From Nocardia aurea (GTDB lineage Bacteria; Actinomycetota; Actinomycetes; Mycobacteriales; Mycobacteriaceae), in contig NZ_QCYJ01000154.1 in assembly GCF_003123685.1 (NCBI RefSeq), forward strand, positions 150,204 through 214,203: DNA of 64,000 nt. Reading direction: 5' to 3'. This document shows, piece after piece, positions 52,054 through 61,415 of the stretch (its first letter is position 1; each line of letters begins with the position of its first letter). Below the pieces are notes generated by a model. It made no database searches. It worked only from the letters and a program-made list of their open reading frames with translations, and was not told the origin of the DNA. The position numbers were made by a program, and so were the translations under genes.

Positions 52054-52590
52054 GTGCGTCGACGTGTTCCGTTGGTTTTCTTCGTCATCGCGACTTCTGT
52101 GCTTGTCATAGCGGGGTGCGCCCCCTTCCCGGCACCGAACAAGAAGGAGAGTCCTGTCACTTGCGCATCGAAGTATTTCTTCGGTCGTGAGCAGCCGCTG
52201 GGCTCGTTGTTCCGGTTCAGTGACGATGCGCTCGCTGCCGCCAAAGCGATGTCGCCGACCACGGTCGCGAATATCGCCCGATCGGCAGGCTGGCAGGACG
52301 GTGGCTGGGATCGCATCGTCGATGTGCCGCAGGAAATCACGTCGGCGGAACTCGATCGCCGAACCGGGACCACTGGAATATGTTGGGAGAACTTGCCTCA
52401 CCGCATCGGCTCGGAGTACGACAACCCATCGGTCGGGGAATACCTGTTCTTGAATGGTGATCAACCGGTTCAGAATACGCCCTGGTACGAACCGTATCAG
52501 CGTCCTTTCGACTTCGATGGGCGCGACTTCATTTCGGCGGATACTCCGCTGGTCGCCAACGGAAAGAGCGGGAGACTGCGGCCGGAGTGA
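52054..52590 (+). CDS. Lipoprotein, possible immunity partner of the effector
   Basis: 178-residue lipoprotein: basic start RRRVPLVFFVIATSVLVIAG followed by the lipobox Cys (IAGC). The mature domain contains VTCASKYFFGREQPLG, TVANIARSAGWQDGGWDRIV and WENLPHRIGSEYDNPSVGEY; no family recognised. GTG 52054 lies 4 nt after the effector stop. A surface-anchored protein directly behind a secreted toxin-like protein fits an immunity role, but this is inference from position. Confidence 0.6.
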   Translation: MRRRVPLVFFVIATSVLVIAGCAPFPAPNKKESPVTCASKYFFGREQPLGSLFRFSDDALAAAKAMSPTTVANIARSAGWQDGGWDRIVDVPQEITSAELDRRTGTTGICWENLPHRIGSEYDNPSVGEYLFLNGDQPVQNTPWYEPYQRPFDFDGRDFISADTPLVANGKSGRLRPE

Positions 52591-52699
52591 TCTCCAGATC
52601 ATTCGGGGCGCTGGTCTCTGATTCCGTCGGAGACGACTAATCGGGTTCGGGCCGACGGTCCCGCGGCCCCTCCGCGGCGAGCGACCACCATCGGATGCA

Positions 52700-53676
52700 A
52701 TGCACATCGACCTGATGCTCGACACGCTGGACGGGCTCTCGGTGGGAGACGCGTCGGGGCAGCGATTCCCCGTGATGGCTCGATCGGTTCCCGATATTCT
52801 GGCGGGTGACTTTCCCGTCGGGCAATGGGAGTGGACCGACGACACCGAAATGGCCTGCGGCGTGGCGGTCGAGCTCGTCGCACGCAGAAAAGTATCGACC
52901 AGGATCGGCTGGCCGCCAGGTTCGCCGCACGATGGGATCCCCGTCGAGACTACGGTTTCGGCGCATCGGGAATTTTGCGCAAGATCCGTGACGGTGTGCC
53001 ATGGCGGGTAGCCGCGGGCGCGGCCTTCGGCGGTGAGGGTTCATGCGGGAACGGAGCGGCGATGCGAGTCGCGCCACTGGGCGCGTACTACGCCGGAGAT
53101 CCGGAAAAGATTGTGAGCGAGGCGGTTCGGTCGGCGCAGGTGACACATGCCCACCCGGAGGGGGTTGCCGGAGCGGTCGCGGTCGCGGTCGCGTCAGGGC
53201 AGGCAGCGCATGCTCGTATGATCGGAACTGCGCACGCACCAGAGGAATTCATCACCGGAATCATCGATAGGCTCGGTGACGGCGAAGTCGGCAGAGGGCT
53301 ACGCCGTGCCCGTACACTGCTCGGTGCTTCCGTGGACGAAGCCGCACGGATACGCGGCAATGGATCTCGGGTAACCGCGCAGGACGCCGTGCCGTTCACG
53401 TTGTGGATGGCGTCGACTCATCTGACGAACTATCCGGCAGCGATCGCGACCTGTCTCGTTGCGGACGGTGATATCGATACCACCTGTGCCATCGTCGGCG
53501 GAATCGTCGCAGCCCACAATGGTCGCGGCAGCGTGTTCGGGCGGATCGGGGTGCCTGAGGCGTGGATCGAGATGCGAGAACCGTTGCCCCGGTGGACTTC
53601 CGGGGTTCTCGAGCAGCGACGGCGGCGATCCCGATCCGGATTCGAGTGTATACGAAAGTGGTTCGCGGACAACTGA
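52700..53676 (+). pseudogene. ADP-ribosylglycohydrolase, frameshifted in an A run
   Basis: DraG/ARH-family enzyme that removes ADP-ribose from proteins. The first frame (52700 to about 52890) has DTLDGLSVGDASGQRF and the metal motif WEWTDDTEMA. From about 52890 homology moves to another frame: SIDQDRLAARFAARWDPRRD, GSCGNGAAMRVAPLGAYY, THAHPEGVAGAVAVA and VADGDIDTTCAIVGGIVAAH with the second metal site. The switch is at AAAA (52888-52891), and one extra A would restore VARRKSIDQDRL. Either a genuine 1-bp deletion or a homopolymer sequencing error. All catalytic residues are otherwise present. Confidence 0.75.
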
Positions 53677-53721
53677 ACCGAGGTCCATGTCATCCGGAGT
53701 TCCCGGTGGCTCAGGGGGCGA

Positions 53722-54381
53722 TCACTCGTTGAATTCGGACCACGGAATGCTGATCGGAAACGGAAGTTTCGCCACGATTCCGGCACCGGTTTCCGGGCTC
53801 CATTCGTTGAGCAATCCGTAGTTGACCGGACGAATGGACAGCACCCCGGTCGGCAGTTCGAGTGGCGTCGTGGTCCGTCCATATGCACGCACTGCCTTGA
53901 TCAGTGGGGTATCGGTGTCTCTGTTGAGATCGACCTCCCAATACCAGGGAATCCCGGCTGTCGCATAGCGCGCCTTCTTCGCCTCGATCTCGGTGGCGCT
54001 GTTCGCTGGGGACAGCACTTCTCCGGCGATGAGCACATCTGCGGCCCGGACATCGTCGTGCATTGACTTCTGGCACCGGTAGACCATGAAATCCGGGGTC
54101 ATGAAATCCGACTTGCCGGTCGCGCCGAAGAAGATGTTGGTTTCGGTGGCCGCTCGCGAGAACTCCTTGGGGTCGTTCCTACGTTGTTCAGCGGCCGCGC
54201 GCCGCAGTCCCGTCCAGAACACGTTCGCACAGAACTGATGCGACGGGGTGCCGCGCCGCAACCACACCACGCGCCCCTCCCACAACTCGATCCGTGCCGA
54301 CACCACCTCGGGCAGCTGCTGGAGCTCGTCCCAGGTCATGCTCCCCGGCAGATCGAGTCTGTCCAGGTCAGGAGGGGGCAT
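53722..54381 (-). CDS. Uma2-family (DUF820) putative endonuclease
   Basis: 219-residue protein of the PD-(D/E)XK-like Uma2 family. MTWDELQQLPEVVSARIELW, then the core with TPDFMVYRC, DVLIAGEVLSPANSATEIEAKKARYATAGIP split here for reading as GEVLSPANS and KKARYATAGIPWYWEVD (acidic and Lys residues of the active site). ATG 54381 with TACCAT 7 nt upstream (leaderless). Divergent from jetA. Biological role of the family is unknown; it is often found in accessory DNA. Confidence 0.8.
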   Translation of the reverse strand: MPPPDLDRLDLPGSMTWDELQQLPEVVSARIELWEGRVVWLRRGTPSHQFCANVFWTGLRRAAAEQRRNDPKEFSRAATETNIFFGATGKSDFMTPDFMVYRCQKSMHDDVRAADVLIAGEVLSPANSATEIEAKKARYATAGIPWYWEVDLNRDTDTPLIKAVRAYGRTTTPLELPTGVLSIRPVNYGLLNEWSPETGAGIVAKLPFPISIPWSEFNE

Positions 54382-54388
54382 ACCCGCT

Positions 54389-54394
54389 ATGGTA
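54389..54394 (-). promoter_or_regulatory. Leaderless -10 element for the Uma2 gene
   Basis: TACCAT on the minus strand, 7 nt before ATG 54381. Confidence 0.4.
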
Positions 54395-54512
54395 GCCGTA
54401 CAGGGCAGGCCATGACCGGTCGTAGGATGAGGTCGGGCCGGCACGCTTCCTGTGCCGGATTTTCAGGAGTGGACAGGGGCCAGCTCGGCGAACTATCCGG
54501 TCCGCGCCTGAC

Positions 54513-54518
54513 TATCCT
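54513..54518 (+). promoter_or_regulatory. Leaderless promoter element of the Wadjet operon
   Basis: TATCCT ends 6 nt before the jetA ATG (54525), and no ribosome binding site is present; the whole jetABCD run would be read from here. Confidence 0.5.
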
Positions 54519-54524
54519 GGCCGA

Positions 54525-56081
54525 ATGGCCGACGGGGACGAGTTGTTCGAATCGACGGGGATCGATCCGTGGGCAGCTCATCTTCCAGGTCAGGAATTGG
54601 TTCCCGCGTACCTGGTGTCGCGTTTCGCCGCGCAGTACCGAGCGATCGTGGATGTGCTGGTGGAGGCACAGGACACCAGCCTGACGGGAATGTCGTTCGA
54701 CGAGATCACCGCTCGGCTGCGCATGTGGGTGAGCGAGCATGCCGGGAAGCAGGCAGCCGACCAACTGCTGCACGCGGACTCCTTCTCTCTCGACAACCGT
54801 CTGACGAGCCTGGTGCGGTGGGGAGTGCTCACTCGCTGGCAGGAGCCGGCGCGCACGGGCGATGATTTCCTGCGTCGCCGTGACCGTTTCCAATTGACTC
54901 CGACAGCGGCCCGTTTGCACGCGTTCTGGACCGAGGATCTGGCTGCCGAGGAAGAGGCTGCCGCCGACCTCACCCTCGCCCCTCGCGCGATCCACGATCG
55001 TCTGCGAGCCTTCGCCGATGCGGTGCGGGACCGGAACTTTCCGGCGGCAGCGGCTGAATACCAGCAGGTCATCACCCTGCATCACGGGATGGCGGTGGCG
55101 GCTCGATCCTGGCAGCGCAGCCTGGCCCACGCATTGTCCGGTGGACCCGACGCAGAGAAACAGGATGTGTTGTGGCGGACGCTGCAATCCTATGTCGGCA
55201 TGTGGGGGGAGCAGGTCGACATCCATACCCCGGCGGTTGCCGCGCTGATGACCGACACCGAGCCACAGCTGACCGATTCGGTGTGGCGGGCATGTGTCCG
55301 AGGCGCCCTCGCCGATGGCGCTCCCGATCAACTCGTGGATCCGCAGGTGCAGCGCTGGCTGCGGACCTGGGAGTCGTTGCGGTCCTGGTTCGGCGGTGCC
55401 GACGGACAAGCCAGGAGACTGCGCAGGCAACTACGCGACCTGGTGGCACCGTGGGCCCGCAACATGCATATCCTGCTCGACACCGGCGGTGCGCTGACCC
55501 GGCGCGCGGAACTGCTCGAACTCGCCGGGGCGATCGAATCCGCGCCCGACGACGAGACCGCCTGGCACATCTGGGATACCGCCATCGGGGTCTTTCCGGC
55601 GCGACATCTGTTGATCGCGGCCGAGAACTCCGAGGATCACACCACCGGCTGGGCCGATGCCGCCGCGGCTCCGATCACCGCGCGTTATCGTGAACACGGC
55701 CAACGGGCCGCGGTCGGACGGCGGGTCAAAGCGATGGACACCTCCGCCGGGCGTGCGGCGGCTCGGCGGGCTCGGACCGCCGCGCTGGCGCAGCGACGGG
55801 AGGCCGAAGCGGCTCTGCGCGCGCGGTCGGGAACGGAACTGGCGCAATGGGAACCATTGTCGGAGCCGGAACTGGGGCTGCTGCTCGATCTCTTGGCCAC
55901 GGCTCGGGCCCGGCGCGGTGAATCGCATCGGATCGGGGTGACCGAAGACGGACGCTGGCGGGTCGCGCTGGCCGAGCCGGTGGTCGCGGGTACCACGACC
56001 CTGGAATCGCCCGGTGGCCGATTCGTCACGCGAAATTGGCATTTCACGCTGGAACCGGTCGAGGTGGGACATGGTGGATGA
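54525..56081 (+). CDS. jetA: Wadjet JetA (DUF2397/TIGR02677)
   Basis: 518-residue kleisin-like subunit of a Wadjet anti-plasmid complex. The N-terminal winged-helix portion (LVPAYLVSRFAAQYRAIVDV, SLDNRLTSLVRWGVLTRWQE) should contact JetB and the JetC heads; a helical middle and a C-terminal winged-helix part (SEPELGLLLDLLATARARRG, VTRNWHFTLEP) follow. Identity rests on the TIGR02677-type sequence and on the following SMC-like and Toprim-like genes. ATG 54525 is leaderless. Its 3' end overlaps jetB by 11 nt. Confidence 0.85.
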   Translation: MADGDELFESTGIDPWAAHLPGQELVPAYLVSRFAAQYRAIVDVLVEAQDTSLTGMSFDEITARLRMWVSEHAGKQAADQLLHADSFSLDNRLTSLVRWGVLTRWQEPARTGDDFLRRRDRFQLTPTAARLHAFWTEDLAAEEEAAADLTLAPRAIHDRLRAFADAVRDRNFPAAAAEYQQVITLHHGMAVAARSWQRSLAHALSGGPDAEKQDVLWRTLQSYVGMWGEQVDIHTPAVAALMTDTEPQLTDSVWRACVRGALADGAPDQLVDPQVQRWLRTWESLRSWFGGADGQARRLRRQLRDLVAPWARNMHILLDTGGALTRRAELLELAGAIESAPDDETAWHIWDTAIGVFPARHLLIAAENSEDHTTGWADAAAAPITARYREHGQRAAVGRRVKAMDTSAGRAAARRARTAALAQRREAEAALRARSGTELAQWEPLSEPELGLLLDLLATARARRGESHRIGVTEDGRWRVALAEPVVAGTTTLESPGGRFVTRNWHFTLEPVEVGHGG

Positions 56082-56967
56082 CGATCGCGACGCAGTTGAC
56101 CGTCGGCGCGCGTTCACCGGACTACTCGCCGGTCCCGTGATCGACCGCGTCCGCGACAGGGAACTGTTCGGCCTCATCCGTCATCCCCGGCATCGACCCG
56201 AGTTGGTGAACTGGTTCTCCTCTCGTCTCGGCTACCGGTTGGTGGTCACCGATACCGCTGCCCGATTGTTCCGTCTGCCGCTGGGGGATTCGGTGATCGC
56301 GCCGCGGCGGGTCGATCCGCCACCGCGCCGATCGCTGGTGTTGGCGCTGCTGGCCGCCGCCGCTGCCGAGGACGCCGAGGACATCACCTCCACCCAGGAT
56401 CTGTCGGATCGGGTACGGGTGCTCTCCGCCCGCGAAGACTGTCCGGTCACCGCCTACGAGCCAGACCGGTTCGCCGAGCGCAAGGTATTCATCACCGCGT
56501 TGGGGCTGCTGGTGTCGGCGGGAGCGCTGGCGGTGGTCGGCGGTGCGGGGGCCGATGCGGACAGCTGGGCGCGACAGCAGGACAAGGTCGGCGGCACCTA
56601 CGGTGTGCAGCGCGAAATGCTGCTCAGGATGGCGGATCCGGCTTCGCTGGCGGCCGCGCTGAACCGGCGGGGCGCGGTATTCACCGAAGCGGCAGAACGA
56701 TTCGCGGTGATGCGCCGCATCATCGAACTGCCGGTCTGTCTCTACAGTGACCTCAGCGAACCCGAACGCGCGTATCTGATCCGCCAGCGCACCCGAGTGG
56801 TGGCATGGTGCACCGAAATGACCGGCTGGACCGTCGAACAGCGCGCCGAGGGGCTGGCGCTTATCGCGGGCGAGGAATCGGCCACGGACCTGGCTTTCCC
56901 CCGCTTGCGTGCCGTCGATTTCGTCACCCTCGTGGTGCTCGACGAACTGTTTCGTGCCGGGGACTAG
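56071..56967 (+). CDS. jetB: Wadjet JetB, N-terminal part up to an in-frame amber codon (DUF2398/TIGR02678)
   Basis: 298 residues of the KITE-like subunit. ATG 56071 follows GAGGTGGGAC within jetA. Typical segments are RRAFTGLLAGPVIDRVRDRE, LGYRLVVTDTAARLFRLPLG and ARQQDKVGGTYGVQREMLLR. The frame ends at TAG 56965-56967 after VVLDELFRAGD, but stays open immediately afterward into a segment that homologues carry as their C-terminus; full-length DUF2398 proteins are about 380 residues, which equals both parts together. A CAG-to-TAG change would explain it. The truncated protein may or may not still work. Confidence 0.75.
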   Translation: MVDDDRDAVDRRRAFTGLLAGPVIDRVRDRELFGLIRHPRHRPELVNWFSSRLGYRLVVTDTAARLFRLPLGDSVIAPRRVDPPPRRSLVLALLAAAAAEDAEDITSTQDLSDRVRVLSAREDCPVTAYEPDRFAERKVFITALGLLVSAGALAVVGGAGADADSWARQQDKVGGTYGVQREMLLRMADPASLAAALNRRGAVFTEAAERFAVMRRIIELPVCLYSDLSEPERAYLIRQRTRVVAWCTEMTGWTVEQRAEGLALIAGEESATDLAFPRLRAVDFVTLVVLDELFRAGD

Positions 56968-56973
56968 AACGGC

Positions 56974-57216
56974 GTGGTCACCGAGGCCGACCTGTTGACG
57001 GCTGTCGAGCAGGTCGCGGTGGCCCACCCCAAGTCGATCACCGCCGAATTGAAGACCTCGGGTGCGCGTCGGGAGCGAGTGGTGGAACTGCTGCGCGCGC
57101 TCGATCTGCTCCGACCGGGTCTACGGCCCGGGCTCTGGCAGGTGACCCCGGCGGCCGCCCGCTATCGCGCACCGCACATTCTCGCGAGTACCGCACGGAT
57201 CGAGGAGTTGTCGTGA
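56974..57216 (+). CDS. JetB C-terminal part (80 residues) after the amber codon
   Basis: Begins at GTG 56974, 6 nt after the TAG and in the same frame. Encodes VTEADLLTAVEQVAVAHPKS and ARRERVVELLRALDLLRPGL, a winged-helix-like C-terminal segment. GGGGAC lies 13-18 nt before the GTG, so reinitiation is possible and could supply the missing domain as a separate chain. Its stop overlaps jetC by GTGA, as expected for the natural end of jetB. Confidence 0.6.
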   Translation: MVTEADLLTAVEQVAVAHPKSITAELKTSGARRERVVELLRALDLLRPGLRPGLWQVTPAAARYRAPHILASTARIEELS

Positions 57217-60200
57217 CCGTCGAAATCGCCGCCACCCACCAGTGGGGGCAGGACTGGTTGCAGGCCGCGCAGTCGCGCGGGCTGCCGACGGCGGGGCGGG
57301 CGCGGTGGCAGCCGCTGCGAGTGGGCATCGTGAACCTCTGGGAGTACGACGACGCCGAATTCTGGTTCGCGGACGGCAGATTGGTGTTGCGGGGCGGCAA
57401 CGGCGCGGGCAAGACCAAAGTGCTGGAACTGACCACCCTGATGCTGTTGCGCGGCGAGATCGCGCCATCGGTGCTCGATCCGTTCGGTTCCCAGCATCGC
57501 AGTATGCGGTTCAACCTGCTGCCCACCGGCGACGGCGACGACCCTCGCGAACCCGCCGACGCCGGGCTCGGATACGCCTGGGCCGAATTCGGGCGGATCG
57601 CCGAGGACGGTTCGCTGGTGTACTTCACCTGCGGACTCGGCGCCTCCGCGCGGGCGGGCAGCGGCACCGCCACGGTCAGCACCTGGCATTTCGTCACCCG
57701 GCGGCGATTGGGCCGGGATTTCACCCTGCTCGATGGCGGCCGGGCCCTCGCACTCGCTGATCTCAAACAACTCGACGGCGTCACCGTGCCCAGCAGTGCC
57801 GCCGCGTATCGGGCCCGGCTGGCCGACGAACTCTACGGTTTGGGCGCCGAACAGTACGACAATCTCACCGAACTGTTGAAACAGCTGCGCAAACCGAAAC
57901 TGGGGGAGCGGCTCAATCCCGTCAGCCTGGCCTCGACATTGCGCGATGCTCTGCCACCGCTGGCCGGTCACGAGGTCGACCAGCTCGCCGACGGCTGGGA
58001 ACATCTCGAACAGCTCCGCGCGACGATGCAACGCACCGAGGATTCGGCCCGCGCGATCGCGATATTCGTCCGCACCGGCTGGCGGCCGTGGGCCGAACGG
58101 GTGCTGCGACGCCGCGCCGACGATATGGCTGCTGCCACCACCAGCCTGGACCGCACGACCAGCGACAAGAAGGCCGCCGCGGACACCCTCGCGGCCGCAC
58201 GTGAGCTGCGAGGCCGCTCCGAAGCACAGCTCACTCGCACCAGGGACGCGCACACCGATGCCACGACCGCCATGCGGGAGTTGCTCGAATCCGACTCCTA
58301 CAAAGACGCTGTGGCGGCGACCGGCCGGATCGAAAGCCTGCGCCGGGAACTCGGCCGGGTCGGTGACCAACACCGTGCGGCGGTGAAAGCGGTTGCCCGA
58401 GAATCCGATTCCGAACAGGGAGCGCAGGGGAAAGTCGTCAGAGCCGCGGAGAAACTACAGGCCGCGCAGGACGCGGTCCGCGACGTCGAGCAGGCGATCG
58501 GCGTCGACGCGAAGCTCGCGGGCCTGACCGAATCAGTTCGACGGCACCTGCCGACTCGCGATGTCGACGCCCTGCTCGGTGCGCACCGCTCCCGCCTGGA
58601 ACGTTTCGAACATCTGCGCGCACTCGACATGCGGCGCGCCGATGCCGTGCGGCGCACGGAGGTGTCCGGCAAAGCCGTAGAGGATGCCCAGACTCGGCTC
58701 ATCTCGGCGCGTGCGACCGAAGAACAGGCACTGTCGGCGGTACAGGCGGCGGCGCGAACCTTCGAGGCGCGGGTGCGTGACTGGTCGGGGGCGGCCGAGG
58801 TCGCCGCACCCACCGAGGAGAGCCTGGCCGACTGGTGCGATGCGATCTCTGAACTCACGGTTATCGATGAGACCGGCGCCGTGTCGACGCGCCCGACCGT
58901 GACCGGGCGGATGCGCGCCCATATCGTGACCTGGCGCACCGAGTGGCAGGAACGTAAACAGACCGCGCTATTGGACCGCGCCCCGATCGCGGCTCGGGCC
59001 GGTGCGATCACCGACGAACTGGCCGAGGCACGGCGGGAAACCGATGCCGCGCCGCCCGTTCCGTCGACGTGGCGACGACGGACACGGCCGGATGTGGCCG
59101 AGCGACAGGGCGCGCCCGTGTGGCGGCTGATCAATCCCGTCCCCGGACTGGACGACGCTGCCCTCGCGGTGTTGGAGGCCGTGCTCGCCGCCTCCGGATT
59201 GCTCGACGCCTGGATCGCGCCGGACGGAACCGTCGATTTCGGCGTCGCCGACCAGTGGCCGGTCGAGAGCATCGCGACCCCGGCGGATGCGAATCTGCTC
59301 GCGGTACTGGAACCGGTCGACGCGGGCGGTGTCGGTGTCGAGCAGGTGCGCCGCGTGCTGGCTCGGTTCGGCTGGCGCGCGACCGGCGCTCCCGCACCGG
59401 CCGGTGATTGGCTTGGCGTGGACGGCTGCTGGCAGGTGGGCGGTCTCACCGGCCGCGCCGAAGCCGCCGGACCGGCCACCTATGTCGGCACCGCCGCCAG
59501 GGAGGCGGCCAGAGCCCGACGCATCGCCGCGCTGCTCGCCGAACAGGAGGAATTGGTTCGCCGACTGTCATCCCTCGACCTGCGGATCACCGAAACCGAA
59601 ACAGCGTTGAACCGCCTCGCGGCCGAGGAACGAGCACTGCCCGAAGCAGCCGAACGCGACCTCGCCGACGCGGTGGTGCGGTGGGGTGAACGCACCCGTT
59701 CGACCGCCGCCGGTGTCCTCGAACTCGCCGCGGCCGAGGACCGGCACGCCCAGGAGTCGGCGGCGCTGGACGCCGCACGCGCCGCCCTGGCCGAATATGC
59801 TGCCACACAACAGTTCTCCCGCACCAACCTCGATGACCAAGCCGCCGCGCTCAGCGCGGTCCGCGGCGGAATCGACCGGTACGCCATCCTGCTGCGTCAA
59901 CTGGACACCGCCACCGAGAACCACGGTGACGCCGTGAACACCTTGGAAGAGCACACCGCGCGCCGAGTGGAAGCCGAATTCGCGCGTGACGACATCGCCG
60001 CCGATCAGCGACGACTCGACGTGAAACTGCGCACCGCCGAGGATGCTTTGGGAGCCGACCAACAGCAGCAATTGAGCGTCAAAGCCGACCTCGACAGCCG
60101 CATCGACCGGCTGGACAAGGAACGCTCCGACCTCGAGGGCCAGGTCACCGGAGCCCGCGTGGACGAGGCCCGCGCCGACGAAGTGCTCGCCAACCATGAG

Positions 60201-61415
60201 AGAGAGCGAGCCGTAGCCGAGATACGCCGCGACGAAGCCATCGCGGCGTTGTGGGAAGCAGTCGACCACGGCCTCGCCCAGCCACTGACCACCGAAGCGC
60301 CGCCGCGCCGAAATGTGCAGGCCGCCCGCGATTTCGCCACCTCCGTGCGCCGGGAGGTCGAGCTGAGAGCCGAAGCCGCCGACGTGGACCGCGCGTGGCG
60401 AGCATGCGTCAACAAACTCGAGGAACTGCGTCAAGCCCTGCTGCCGCAACAGGACGCCCGGGTACTCGACGACGACGAAACCCTGCCGCGAGTCGAGATC
60501 CACACCGACCCCACCGCCGGATTCCAGTTGCCACCGGCCGCCGCCGACACCCTGGCCGCCCGGGTACTCGAACAACGCGACAGTTTCGACGCCGAACAAC
60601 AACGAGTCCTGGCCACTCTGCTCGGCTCGACATTCATCGAACATCTCAAGGACCGCCTCGACTACACCCGCCGCACCTTCACCCATATCAACAACCAGCT
60701 GGCCCGGCGTCCGACCCGCCAGGGCCACACGGTCAAGGTGGTCTGGCAGGCCGATCCCGCCGAACCCGATGCCGCGGCGGTTCTGGAGGCACTCGGCCGT
60801 GGCTATGCCGAACTGTCGGTCGACCGGCAGGAGATGGTGCGCCGATACCTGACCCGCAAGATCGACGACGCCCGCTCGGAAGCCGCCGCCGAAGGTGCGG
60901 TGGATTGGAAACATCAGCTGGGCCGCGCCCTGGACTATCGCAGCTGGTTGAAGATCGATCTGCACTATCGGCCCGGCAGCACCAGCCGTTGGGTGCCCTT
61001 CGATGCCGCCAGACACGGCGCGAAATCCGGCGGCGAGAAAGTGGTGTTGCTGTCGCAGCCCCTGTTCGCCGCCGCGGTGGTGGCCTATGACGCCGCCGCG
61101 ACGCACGCGCCGCGCTGGGTGTGGCTCGACGAGGCGATGACCGGTGTCGACGCCCAGGTCAAAGCCTCGTTCATGGGTTTGACGGTCGATTTCGAACTCG
61201 ACATCATGCTCACCGCCCACGACGAATGGTGCAATTACGAAACCGTGCCCGCCGTCGCCATCTACGAACTCGCCCGCGAGAAGCACCTGGCCGGTGTCGA
61301 TGTCCTGCCCTATCTGTGGTGCGGCGGCACATTGATCGAAGTGGGTGTCGACCGGCTCGGCGCCGCCGCCGTCGCCGTGCCGATGAACGGGCTGTTCGGC
61401 CTCGCCGATGAATGA
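57213..61415 (+). CDS. jetC: Wadjet JetC, SMC/MukB-like ATPase (TIGR02680)
   Basis: 1400-residue motor of the complex; Wadjet SMC dimers extrude DNA loops and sense small circular plasmids. N-terminal head with Walker A RGGNGAGKTKVLE (residues 60-72); two long coiled-coil arms (about 280-620 and 860-1210, Ala/Arg/Glu-rich heptads) around a hinge-like middle (about 640-850); C-terminal head with the ABC signature KSGGEK (about 1270) and Walker B WVWLDEAMTG (about 1300), plus AHDEWC switch. GTG 57213 overlaps the preceding stop. Appears intact. Confidence 0.92.
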   Translation: MTVEIAATHQWGQDWLQAAQSRGLPTAGRARWQPLRVGIVNLWEYDDAEFWFADGRLVLRGGNGAGKTKVLELTTLMLLRGEIAPSVLDPFGSQHRSMRFNLLPTGDGDDPREPADAGLGYAWAEFGRIAEDGSLVYFTCGLGASARAGSGTATVSTWHFVTRRRLGRDFTLLDGGRALALADLKQLDGVTVPSSAAAYRARLADELYGLGAEQYDNLTELLKQLRKPKLGERLNPVSLASTLRDALPPLAGHEVDQLADGWEHLEQLRATMQRTEDSARAIAIFVRTGWRPWAERVLRRRADDMAAATTSLDRTTSDKKAAADTLAAARELRGRSEAQLTRTRDAHTDATTAMRELLESDSYKDAVAATGRIESLRRELGRVGDQHRAAVKAVARESDSEQGAQGKVVRAAEKLQAAQDAVRDVEQAIGVDAKLAGLTESVRRHLPTRDVDALLGAHRSRLERFEHLRALDMRRADAVRRTEVSGKAVEDAQTRLISARATEEQALSAVQAAARTFEARVRDWSGAAEVAAPTEESLADWCDAISELTVIDETGAVSTRPTVTGRMRAHIVTWRTEWQERKQTALLDRAPIAARAGAITDELAEARRETDAAPPVPSTWRRRTRPDVAERQGAPVWRLINPVPGLDDAALAVLEAVLAASGLLDAWIAPDGTVDFGVADQWPVESIATPADANLLAVLEPVDAGGVGVEQVRRVLARFGWRATGAPAPAGDWLGVDGCWQVGGLTGRAEAAGPATYVGTAAREAARARRIAALLAEQEELVRRLSSLDLRITETETALNRLAAEERALPEAAERDLADAVVRWGERTRSTAAGVLELAAAEDRHAQESAALDAARAALAEYAATQQFSRTNLDDQAAALSAVRGGIDRYAILLRQLDTATENHGDAVNTLEEHTARRVEAEFARDDIAADQRRLDVKLRTAEDALGADQQQQLSVKADLDSRIDRLDKERSDLEGQVTGARVDEARADEVLANHERERAVAEIRRDEAIAALWEAVDHGLAQPLTTEAPPRRNVQAARDFATSVRREVELRAEAADVDRAWRACVNKLEELRQALLPQQDARVLDDDETLPRVEIHTDPTAGFQLPPAAADTLAARVLEQRDSFDAEQQRVLATLLGSTFIEHLKDRLDYTRRTFTHINNQLARRPTRQGHTVKVVWQADPAEPDAAAVLEALGRGYAELSVDRQEMVRRYLTRKIDDARSEAAAEGAVDWKHQLGRALDYRSWLKIDLHYRPGSTSRWVPFDAARHGAKSGGEKVVLLSQPLFAAAVVAYDAAATHAPRWVWLDEAMTGVDAQVKASFMGLTVDFELDIMLTAHDEWCNYETVPAVAIYELAREKHLAGVDVLPYLWCGGTLIEVGVDRLGAAAVAVPMNGLFGLADE

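Noticed and set aside
52885..52895. Programmed -1 frameshift in the ADP-ribosylglycohydrolase
   Set aside because: The A run does not form an X-XXY-YYZ heptamer in the zero frame and no stimulatory structure is evident; a 1-bp deletion is simpler.
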